A program made the translations under genes and the position numbers. Under the pieces are notes generated by a model, which had not been told where the DNA came from, searched no databases, and was given only the letters and a program-made list of their open reading frames with translations. Shown piece after piece: positions 29,068 to 36,848 of a DNA stretch of 64,000 nucleotides (positions are counted from its first letter, which is position 1; each line of letters opens with the position of its first letter). The stretch comes from an uncultured Caulobacter sp. (lineage in GTDB: Bacteria; Pseudomonadota; Alphaproteobacteria; Caulobacterales; Caulobacteraceae), in the NCBI RefSeq assembly GCF_947036865.1, contig NZ_CAMQSF010000016.1, positions 1-64,000 on the forward strand. Direction: 5' to 3'.

Positions 29068-29865
29068 TCAGATCTCCAAGCGCGCCGCGATCTTTCGCGA
29101 CACCAGCACCTCGTTCAGTTCGGCGCGAATGCCTTGGCTAAGGTCGTCGATCATCACGATGGTCGTGGTCAGGCCGCTGCATCCGTCGAGCCACGGAACC
29201 ATGTCCAAGCCATAGTCGATGGTCACCAGCGAGCCTGAGTCGTCGATCGGATTGCCGTGATAGACGGGAACGTCGAGGTGCTCGATTTCGCCGTCCTCGC
29301 CTCGGCGCGCGCGGCGGACGGAGGGGCCCTGAAGCGGCATGGGCGCCGTGAAGACGTGCGCGCCGCCGACCGCCAGGGTGCGGGCGATCTCGGCCGCCGC
29401 CAGGTCGGGCCGGAACAGGTGCTCGAACACGTCCTGGGTGATGACGAGGTCGAATCTTTCGTCGGCGAAGGTCTGCCTTTCCAGATCCTCGCTGCGCAGA
29501 CCGTGCTCGGGATGAACCTCTCCGAAGGGAATGGACGGCTCATAGTGCGAGCCGATGTAGCCTGGGCATTCCCGCCGCAATTTCAGGCTCGCGCCGCGCG
29601 GAGCCGGCGAGCTTTCGTGGATCCGCAACTCGCGCCAATGCGGATAGAAGCGATGCAGGGTCGCCATCAGGGCGCGCTCTCGCGGCAGCGAGCCGCATTG
29701 GACGCAGAGCAGGTGATCCCGAAACCACGGATCCCGCGCCACGAAACGGCTCTCGGCTTCGCAGATCGGGCATAGGCCGGCGACGTCCAGCACCGCCGGG
29801 GGCTCCGGCGGCGGCTTTGGCGGGAAAAGCCGATGCTTTAGGCTTCGCGAAAGTCTAAGCAGCAC
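29068..29865 (-). CDS. SAM-dependent methyltransferase with N-terminal zinc ribbon
   Basis: 265 aa. A four-cysteine ribbon (C32-C35 and C54-C57) with a QCGSLPRERALM stretch precedes a class I methyltransferase core: RIHESSPAPRGASLKL, FDLVITQDVFEHLFRPDLAAAEIARTLAVGGAHVFTAP (motifs II/III). Type 11 methyltransferases of this shape are often found with glycan or glycolipid genes, but no such genes lie adjacent here; the substrate is unknown. Its end is 5 bases from thiG on the opposite strand. Confidence 0.82.
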   Translation of the reverse strand: MLLRLSRSLKHRLFPPKPPPEPPAVLDVAGLCPICEAESRFVARDPWFRDHLLCVQCGSLPRERALMATLHRFYPHWRELRIHESSPAPRGASLKLRRECPGYIGSHYEPSIPFGEVHPEHGLRSEDLERQTFADERFDLVITQDVFEHLFRPDLAAAEIARTLAVGGAHVFTAPMPLQGPSVRRARRGEDGEIEHLDVPVYHGNPIDDSGSLVTIDYGLDMVPWLDGCSGLTTTIVMIDDLSQGIRAELNEVLVSRKIAARLEI

Positions 29866-29917
29866 GGCGAATCTCGATGCCTCTCGATGACGACCGTCGT
29901 GTTGGCGGGCCGAGGCC

Positions 29918-30667
29918 TTAGCCAGCCTTGGCCTTGCTGGCCCGCGTCTGCTCGATCGCCAGCTTCAGGGCGTTGATGTCGGCCCCCGGAACCAGCGTGT
30001 CGCCGACCACGAAGGCCGGCGTGCCCTGCAGGGCCAGGGCCTTGGCCAGGGTGTCGTTGTCGGCCAGATGCTGGGTGACGGCCTGGCTCTCGCCGACGGC
30101 CTTGGCCTTGTCCACGTCGATGCCCAGGCCGCGGGCGATGCGCACGGCGCCGGCCGCGTCGAGCGCGTTCTCGGCCATCAGCGCCTTGTAGAGCTCCAGA
30201 CCCTTGCCCTGGTCCTTGGCCCCCAGCGCCAGGCGCGCGGCGGCCTCGCTGTCGTGCCCGAAGATCACGAAGTCCTTCAGCACGAAGCGGATGTCCGGGT
30301 TCTTCTGGACGAGGTCGACGATCTCCGGCGCGGCGTGGCGGCAGTAGCCGCATTTATAGTCGAAGAACTCGGTTACGGTGATCGCGCCGGCCGGATTGAT
30401 GACGACGTCGCGGGGATCGCGCTCGATCGCCTGGCGGTACTGGCCAAGCGCCTTCTGGGCCGAGACGGCCTGCTGCTGGGCCTGCTTCTCCTGCAGCTTC
30501 TGGCTCGCCTCGACCAGCACCTCGGGGTGGGCCAGCAGATAGGCGCGGACCTTCTCGCCGAACGCCTTGTCTTCCTTGCCGACGGAGGCCTTGTCGCAGC
30601 CGGCGAGGGTCAGGCCGGCCAGGGCCAGCGGAACGGCGAGGGTCGCGGCGCGACGGAGCAGGGGCAT
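29918..30667 (-). CDS. DsbA-family thioredoxin-like lipoprotein
   Basis: 249 aa. A lipoprotein signal with lipobox LAGC (lipidated C24), an alpha-helical linker, then a DsbA-like domain (residues ~90-245) with active site C106-GY-C109 in FFDYKCGYCRHA and the cis-Pro loop QGTPAFVVG. Probably a periplasmic disulfide oxidase or isomerase of the BdbD/ScsC type. It lies 26 bases downstream of the M48 peptidase, a likely two-gene unit acting on envelope proteins. Confidence 0.88.
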   Translation of the reverse strand: MPLLRRAATLAVPLALAGLTLAGCDKASVGKEDKAFGEKVRAYLLAHPEVLVEASQKLQEKQAQQQAVSAQKALGQYRQAIERDPRDVVINPAGAITVTEFFDYKCGYCRHAAPEIVDLVQKNPDIRFVLKDFVIFGHDSEAAARLALGAKDQGKGLELYKALMAENALDAAGAVRIARGLGIDVDKAKAVGESQAVTQHLADNDTLAKALALQGTPAFVVGDTLVPGADINALKLAIEQTRASKAKAG

Positions 30668-30693
30668 CTTTGTCTCGAAAGAAGGGCGGCCGG

Positions 30694-32124
30694 TCAGCGG
30701 CCGGGGTTGAGTTGTACGGCGCCGTCCTTGGCCAGGTCCTTGAGTTCCTGGTTCGAGGGGCGCGACGCCAGGACGATATCGGTGGCGCGGCGCCAGTCCG
30801 GGGTGTCCTTGGGCAGGAGCTCGCGGGCGCGCATGGCGAAGACCTTGGCCTCCCGCACGGCGCCCAGCGAGAAATACTGTTCGGCGGTCGCCAGGCGCGC
30901 CTCGCCGTCCTTGTGCTGCTTGTCGTAGGCGTCGGCCAGGAGGCGCCAGGTCACGGCGTTGTCGGGATCGTTGAGCAGGCTGCGCTTCAGCTCCTGGACG
31001 CCTTCCTCAAGCTTCTTGGGATCATTCAGGCTGATCAGGGTCTGGCCCAGATTGATCCGCAGCAGGGCCGCGTCCGGCTTCAGGGCCACCGACTTGCGCT
31101 GCGGCTCCTCGGCCTGGGCCACGCGATTGAACTCGAACAGGATCTGGCCCTTCAGCTCCCAGAGGTAGGGGTTGTCGGGATGGTCGGCGATCAGCGGGTC
31201 CAGCAGTTGCAGGGCCCGATCGGGCTCCTTCATCTGGTAGTAGGCGATCGCGCGGGCGTAGCGAGCCGGAAAGCCGGTGTCGGTCTCCTTGTACTTCATC
31301 AAGGCGACCTGCGGATTGATGAAGCCCTCCAGCTTGGCCTTCATCACCTCGTGCTGGGCCAGGTCCTCGGGCGTGTCGACGGCGCTGTAGTGCGGCATGC
31401 GCTCGACGCGGCTGCGCAGCACCTCGATCCGCTCGGACGACAGCGGGTGGCTGCGGAAATAGGCGAAGCGGCGCGACTGGTCGAAGACTTCCTGGTAGCG
31501 GAAGTTGTCGAAGAACTCGACGAGGCCGCGTCCCGACTGGCCCGTGGCCTCCAGGAACCCGGCCCCGGCCTGGTCGGCGCGCGACTCCTGCTCGCGGCTA
31601 TAGCCCAGCGCGCCCAGGGCCCCGGCATATTGGGAATTGGCGATCAGGGCCGCGCCGCCGTCGGGCGACCCGGCCAGGGCCGCCAGGATGCCCAGGCCCA
31701 TGGTCAGGATCATGGGCTTGAGGCCGGCCTTCATCATCTCGTCGGACCGGATCGGGTGACCGCCGGCCAGGTGTCCGGTTTCGTGGGCGATGACGCCGCG
31801 TAGCTGGTTTGGGTTCTCGGTCTGCAGGATCAGGCCGGTGTTCAGGCCCAGCTGCAGGCCCTGAGTGGCGAAGGCGTTCAGGGTCTTGTCGCCGACGATC
31901 AGGATCCGCACCGTCTTGGGATCGAGGCCGGCCGCGGCGAACAGCGGATCGGCGTCGTGGTGCAGGATCTCCTCGATCTCGGTGTCGCGGATCAGCGAGA
32001 CGCCGTCGTCCTGCGCCCGGGCCGGCGCCGAGACGCCGGAGGCCAGAACCGCGAGGGTCGAGAGGGTGACGCCCAGGCTCCGTCCGATCCGGCGTTGTCC
32101 GGTGCGCCCGCTAGGCGAGGTCAT
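30694..32124 (-). CDS. M48-family zinc metalloprotease with TPR domain (BepA-like)
   Basis: 476 aa. Signal peptide (about 1-38), M48 catalytic domain with HETGH zinc motif (H114, E115, H118) and a downstream E in SREQESRADQAGAGF, then TPR repeats (residues ~300-450). This layout is that of BepA/YfgC, a periplasmic quality-control protease and chaperone for outer-membrane proteins such as LptD. The following DsbA-like lipoprotein fits a role in envelope biogenesis. Confidence 0.9.
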   Translation of the reverse strand: MTSPSGRTGQRRIGRSLGVTLSTLAVLASGVSAPARAQDDGVSLIRDTEIEEILHHDADPLFAAAGLDPKTVRILIVGDKTLNAFATQGLQLGLNTGLILQTENPNQLRGVIAHETGHLAGGHPIRSDEMMKAGLKPMILTMGLGILAALAGSPDGGAALIANSQYAGALGALGYSREQESRADQAGAGFLEATGQSGRGLVEFFDNFRYQEVFDQSRRFAYFRSHPLSSERIEVLRSRVERMPHYSAVDTPEDLAQHEVMKAKLEGFINPQVALMKYKETDTGFPARYARAIAYYQMKEPDRALQLLDPLIADHPDNPYLWELKGQILFEFNRVAQAEEPQRKSVALKPDAALLRINLGQTLISLNDPKKLEEGVQELKRSLLNDPDNAVTWRLLADAYDKQHKDGEARLATAEQYFSLGAVREAKVFAMRARELLPKDTPDWRRATDIVLASRPSNQELKDLAKDGAVQLNPGR

Positions 32125-32224
32125 CGATTGATCTCCAGATCGCGCCCCCGCGAACCCCGACCAGTCTAACTTGGAACCCGAAGGGGAGGGAACAAGGGTT
32201 TCCTTCTCCCGACGGGCGGATTTA

Positions 32225-32250
32225 GGCCCGCGCGCTCAAGCGCGCGGGCC
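32225..32250 (-). terminator. Strong hairpin downstream of rne
   Basis: GGCCCGCGCGCT and AGCGCGCGGGCC pair perfectly over 12 bp with only a two-base gap. It starts 12 bases after the rne stop. No T-tract follows on the minus strand, so it may be an mRNA 3'-end stabiliser or a weak terminator rather than a standard one. Confidence 0.5.
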
Positions 32251-32261
32251 TTGTCTTCACG

Positions 32262-34976
32262 CTACCGGCGCCACCAGCCGCGACGCGGCCTTTCGGGCGG
32301 GGTGGTGATTTCGTTCGGATCCGGCTCGGCCGGCGCGGCGACGGCCTCCACGACCGGTTCCTCGGCGGGAACCGGCGCCGGTTCCGGCGCGGCGGCCACA
32401 GGCGCGGCTTCGGGCTCGGGCGGCGCGATCGCGACGCTTTCGGTCACGGCCTCGGCGACGGCCTCGACGGCCTCCGCCGAGGATTCGGCCTCGGCGACCG
32501 CCTTCTTGCTCCGCGAACGGGTCCGCTTCGGCTTCTTCGGCGGCTCCTCGGATTCCGGCAGTTCCACCCAGACGTCGGCCGGCGGCGCGGCGATCACCGG
32601 CGGGGCCAGGATCGGCGCTTCAAACGGCTCGGCGGGCTCGACGGCCGCCGGCTCGATGGCCGCGGTTTCGACCACGGGCGTCTCGACGGCGTCCTCACGA
32701 TTGCGCCGGCCGCGATCACGACCGCGACGACCGCGCTCGCGCCCGGGGCGCTCCTCGCGCTCGGCCCGCGCCGGGCGCTCGATGGCTTCCGGCGCTTCGG
32801 CCCGCGCCTCGGGCGCCGGACGGCGCGGCTCGCCGCCGTGGCCGCCGACCAGGGCGGCCGGATCGTGCCAGGTGAAGACGTTCTCGCCGAACGGGACGCG
32901 GGGACGGATCCAAACGAAGGCGTCGGTCGGACGATCGCCGTCCTCGCGACCGCCGCGACGGCCGCCTCGGCGACCCCGACGGCGGCGGCGACGGCGCGAA
33001 TCCTCGTCCTCGTCGCCGAACTCGGCGCGGTCCTCGCCGTCGATCTCCTCGTCGTCGCTCTCGACCTCGGAGTCGCTCTCGACCTCTTGCTCGTCACGGC
33101 GGCCGCGGCCGCGACCCCGGTCGCGACGGCGACGGCCCTTGCGGTCGCCGCGATCATCCTCGCGCGCCTGCTTGCGGCTGGCCGCGTCGTCGTCGTCGGT
33201 GTCCTCGCGCTCGAGGCCCTCTTCGTCCTCGTCGAGGATGATCTCTTCGTCTTCCTCCTCGTCCTCGAACGCGGAGGGATCGAAGTCGTCGTCCTCCTCC
33301 TCGACATAGGGCGCGGGGGCGACGGCGATGCGTTCGCCCAGTTCGGTGCGCTCGATCTCCTGGTCGCCGGCGTGCAGGCTGTCGTCGACCACGACGGTGA
33401 CGAACAGGCCGTGCGTCTGCAGCAGCCGCTGCAGGTACGGACGCTTTTCGTTGAGGATGTAGAGGCCGACCGCGCGCGAGACCTTCAGGATCACGCTGCC
33501 CGAGCCCTTCAGAGCCTCGACCTCGACCGCGCGCAGGGCGGCCAGGGCGCTGGATTCCACCGAGCGGACGCGGCCGGTGCCCTCGCAGTGCTCGCAGACA
33601 TGGGTGGTGCCTTCCAGCACGCCGGTCCGGCGACGCTGGCGGCTGATCTCCATCAGGCCGAAGCCCGAGATCTTGCCCATCTGTATGCGGGCCCTATCGT
33701 CCTTCAGGGCGTCCTTCAGGACCTTCTCGACCGTGCGGTTGTTCTTGCCTTCATCCATGTCGATGAAGTCGATGACGATCAGGCCGGCCAGGTCGCGCAG
33801 GCGCAGCTGCCGAGCGGCTTCCTCGGCCGCCTCGCAGTTGGTCTTCAGGGCCGTGGCCTCGATGTTGCGCTCGCGCGTGGCCTTGCCCGAGTTGACGTCG
33901 ATGGCGACCAGGGCCTCGGTCTGGTTGATCACCAGATAGCCGCCGGAGCGCAGCGGCACGACCGGCGAATAGATCTGGCCCAGATGGTCCTCGATCTTGT
34001 GCTTGACGAACAGCGGGGTCGGGTCGCGGTAGTTGAAGACCTTCTTGGCCTGGCTCGGCATCAGCATGCGCATGAAGTCGCGCGCTTCCTTGTAGCCGGC
34101 GTCGCCCTCGACCCAGATGCCGTCCAGGTCCTTGTCGTACATGTCGCGGATGGCGCGCTTGACGAGATCTTCCTCCTCGTAGATCAGCGCCGGCGCGATC
34201 GAGTGCAGCGTCGTCTCGCGGATGTTTTCCCACAGACGCAGCAGATATTCATAGTCGCGCTTGATCTCGGCCTTGGTGCGCTTGGCGCCGGCCGTGCGGA
34301 CGATCAGCCCCATGCCCTGCGGCACGTCCAGGCTCTGGACCACGCTCTTCAGGCGCTTGCGGTCGGTGACCGCCGTGATCTTGCGGCTGATGCCGCCGCC
34401 GCGGGCGGTGTTGGGCATCAGGACGCCGTAGCGGCCGGCTAGGGAGAGGTAGGTGGTCAGGGCCGCGCCCTTGTTGCCGCGCTCTTCCTTGACGACCTGG
34501 ACCAGCATGATCTGCCGGCGGCGGATCACTTCCTGGATCTTGTACTTGCGCATCAGCCGGCGCTTGCGGCGCGCCAGCTCCTCCTCGACGTCGTCGTCCT
34601 CGTCGTCGACCGCGTGGCTGTCGCCGTTGACGTCGTCCTCGTCGTCGCCGCCGGTGGCGCGGCGCGAGATCGGGGTGTCGTCCTCGTCGTCGCCGCTGTC
34701 GTCGCGCATCAGCGCTTCACGGTCGGCGACCGGGATCTGGTAGTAGTCCGGATGGATTTCGTTGAAGGCCAAGAAGCCGTGGCGGTTGCCGCCATATTCG
34801 ACGAACGCGGCCTGCAGGCTGGGTTCGACGCGGGTTACCTTGGCGAGATAGATATTTCCCCGAAGCTGTTTGCGGGTCTGGCTCTCGAAATCGAATTCTT
34901 CAACGCGGGTTCCGTCCACGACGACCACACGCGTCTCTTCGGCGTGTGCTGCGTCGATCAGCATCTTCTTCGACAT
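32262..34976 (-). CDS. rne: Ribonuclease E
   Basis: 904 aa endoribonuclease and degradosome scaffold. The N-terminal S1 domain is interrupted by an acidic insert (about residues 85-150, runs of D and E followed by RRKRRLMRKYK). The catalytic DNase I-like domain has VAIDVNSGKATRERN and VIDFIDMDEGKNNRTVE, and the Zn-link is CEHCEGTGR. The C-terminal half is disordered, with acidic and Arg-rich tracts, ending RRGWWRR; a GWW tail is the PNPase-binding element in Caulobacter. ATG at 34976 has GGAG 9 bases upstream; the frame extends five codons further. Long upstream leader suggests autoregulation. Confidence 0.95.
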   Translation of the reverse strand: MSKKMLIDAAHAEETRVVVVDGTRVEEFDFESQTRKQLRGNIYLAKVTRVEPSLQAAFVEYGGNRHGFLAFNEIHPDYYQIPVADREALMRDDSGDDEDDTPISRRATGGDDEDDVNGDSHAVDDEDDDVEEELARRKRRLMRKYKIQEVIRRRQIMLVQVVKEERGNKGAALTTYLSLAGRYGVLMPNTARGGGISRKITAVTDRKRLKSVVQSLDVPQGMGLIVRTAGAKRTKAEIKRDYEYLLRLWENIRETTLHSIAPALIYEEEDLVKRAIRDMYDKDLDGIWVEGDAGYKEARDFMRMLMPSQAKKVFNYRDPTPLFVKHKIEDHLGQIYSPVVPLRSGGYLVINQTEALVAIDVNSGKATRERNIEATALKTNCEAAEEAARQLRLRDLAGLIVIDFIDMDEGKNNRTVEKVLKDALKDDRARIQMGKISGFGLMEISRQRRRTGVLEGTTHVCEHCEGTGRVRSVESSALAALRAVEVEALKGSGSVILKVSRAVGLYILNEKRPYLQRLLQTHGLFVTVVVDDSLHAGDQEIERTELGERIAVAPAPYVEEEDDDFDPSAFEDEEEDEEIILDEDEEGLEREDTDDDDAASRKQAREDDRGDRKGRRRRDRGRGRGRRDEQEVESDSEVESDDEEIDGEDRAEFGDEDEDSRRRRRRRGRRGGRRGGREDGDRPTDAFVWIRPRVPFGENVFTWHDPAALVGGHGGEPRRPAPEARAEAPEAIERPARAEREERPGRERGRRGRDRGRRNREDAVETPVVETAAIEPAAVEPAEPFEAPILAPPVIAAPPADVWVELPESEEPPKKPKRTRSRSKKAVAEAESSAEAVEAVAEAVTESVAIAPPEPEAAPVAAAPEPAPVPAEEPVVEAVAAPAEPDPNEITTPPERPRRGWWRR

Positions 34977-35490
34977 AAAGGAAGTCTCCACGGCGCGCGG
35001 CGGGCGCTTGGCCCGGTCGCCGATCTGAATGAAGGGCGCGCGCGTCGCCGGCCGTCATCGCGCCGCCGGAGCGGTGGCGAAGGGTCGGATGCCAAAGGCG
35101 GTTGGGTGCGGCGCAGCCCATTGAGGTTTCGTTTGTCCCTACCGCGCCAGGCGCGGATTGGATGGCGCGTCGTCGCCGGAAGGGCGTTTGAGCCCGACGC
35201 GGGCCCCGCGACCCGGCGTCTCGGCGGGCGTCTTGCCCGCCCGATCGGCCGCGTCTCGAACACTATCTAGTCCGCCGTCTCCGCTTCGGAAGAGGTTCTC
35301 GACCCCTTTCCCAAGCTCGGCCGGCCCGCGCGGAGTCGTGACGATCACGGTCTTCGCGCGCGGCGGGACTGTAGCCACATCGGCGCGCAAAAGAAAAGCT
35401 TTCGACGGACGATGTCGACTTAACCCTTTCGCTACCCGGCCCGAGCGATATTGACGTTCGGTTCACCAGTTCCGGATCACGCGGGCGGGG
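34977..35490. other. 514-base gap between rne and the amidase gene
   Basis: No convincing gene is seen on either strand. Most of it is GC-rich sequence with several short inverted repeats and would form the 5' leader of rne, consistent with leader-mediated feedback on rne in other bacteria. The end near 35380-35460 is more AT-rich and has TTGACGT (35451-35457), a possible -35 for the amidase gene. No motif identifies a specific regulator. Confidence 0.5.
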
Positions 35491-36684
35491 ATGCGTAGGG
35501 TTCTTATCGGTTTGGCGCGCATGGGCTGGGTTCGGGCCGTCCTGATCGTGGGCGCCCTGACCTTGGCTGGCGTCGCCGTGGCCACGGCCCAGGGCCCAGC
35601 CGCGCCGGCGGGCGTGCAGAAGGTCCGCTTCGGCGGCGACCGCACGGAGACCCGCGTCGTCATAGACCTCGATCGCGCCAGCGCCGGCAAATTGCTGGCC
35701 GACGGCCAGGCCGACCAGCGCCTCGTGATGGCCCTGCCGAACGTCGTGGTCTCCGGAGGGCTTCAGGGCTCGGGGCAGGGCCTGGTCAAGCGCTGGGTGA
35801 TCGACGAGGGCTCCGGCGGGGCGCGGCTGCGCCTGGACCTGGCGGGCCGCGCCGAGGTCCGCCGACGCTTCCTGCTGCCGCCGGGCGACGGCGCGACCGC
35901 CTATCGCTATGTCATCGATCTGCGCGCGCTCGAGCCCGTGCCGGTCGTTCCGGCGCCGCCCGCGCGCGCGACCCTGGTCAGCGCGTCGGTCAAGGCCGCG
36001 CCGCTGCGCCTGAAGAAGGTGATCGTCATCGACGCCGGACACGGCGGCAAGGATCCGGGCTCCCTCGGCGCCAATGTCTATGAGAAGGACGTCACCCTGG
36101 CGGCGGCGAAGGCCTTGAAGGCCCGTCTGGAGCGCACGGGCCGCTTCCAGGTGGTGCTGACCCGCGAGACCGACACCTTCATCCCGCTGGAATCCCGCGT
36201 TCAGATCGCCCGTCGCGCCGACGCCGATCTGTTCATCTCGATGCACGCCGATTCCGGGCCGGACACCAGCACGCGCGGCGCGTCGGTCTACACCCTGTCG
36301 GAAAAAGGCACGGACCGCGTCGGCTTGGTCCTCGACAAGAACGACTGGCTGATGAAGGCCAACATGCCGAGCCGCGATCGCGCCGTCAGTCAGATCCTGC
36401 TGGATCTGTCGCAGCGCGCCACCAAGAACCGCTCGGCCGCGTTCGCCCAACTGCTGCTGGATCGAGTTGGCGAGGAGACCACCTTGTTGCGCCGCAGCCA
36501 CCGCGACGCGGGCTTCATCGTCCTGCTCGCGCCCGACGTGCCCGCCGTGCTGCTGGAGATGGGCTTCATCACCAATCCCGACGACGAAGCCTTCCTGACC
36601 AAGAAGGCCAGTCGCGCCCGGCTGGTCGACGCCGTGGCCGATTCCATCGAAGCCTACTTCTCGGCCGACGTTCGCAAGTCGTAA
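35491..36684 (+). CDS. amiC: N-acetylmuramoyl-L-alanine amidase AmiC type
   Basis: 397 aa. Signal sequence (about 1-34), an AMIN domain (residues ~42-155, targets septal peptidoglycan) and an Amidase_3 zinc domain (~175-395) with DAGHGGKDPGS, a zinc Glu in NVYEKDVTL, SMHAD and the catalytic Glu in LLEMGFITNPDD. It splits septal peptidoglycan during daughter-cell separation. An inserted helix (NDWLMKANMPSRDR region) resembles the autoinhibitory helix that LytM factors displace. It is upstream of PBP1A on the same strand. Confidence 0.95.
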   Translation: MRRVLIGLARMGWVRAVLIVGALTLAGVAVATAQGPAAPAGVQKVRFGGDRTETRVVIDLDRASAGKLLADGQADQRLVMALPNVVVSGGLQGSGQGLVKRWVIDEGSGGARLRLDLAGRAEVRRRFLLPPGDGATAYRYVIDLRALEPVPVVPAPPARATLVSASVKAAPLRLKKVIVIDAGHGGKDPGSLGANVYEKDVTLAAAKALKARLERTGRFQVVLTRETDTFIPLESRVQIARRADADLFISMHADSGPDTSTRGASVYTLSEKGTDRVGLVLDKNDWLMKANMPSRDRAVSQILLDLSQRATKNRSAAFAQLLLDRVGEETTLLRRSHRDAGFIVLLAPDVPAVLLEMGFITNPDDEAFLTKKASRARLVDAVADSIEAYFSADVRKS

Positions 36685-36848
36685 GACGCGCGAGCCTGCT
36701 TTCCCTTTTCACCGTGTCGCTCTAATCACAGGGAGATCGCTCGTGCGTCATCGCGACGCGCGTGGCCGCTAAACCGCTTACGGTTCGGCGGCGGGCGATC
36801 TAGTGAAGGGTGTAAGGCGGGCGAGGGGCTCCGCCCGGCGGAGGTCGC

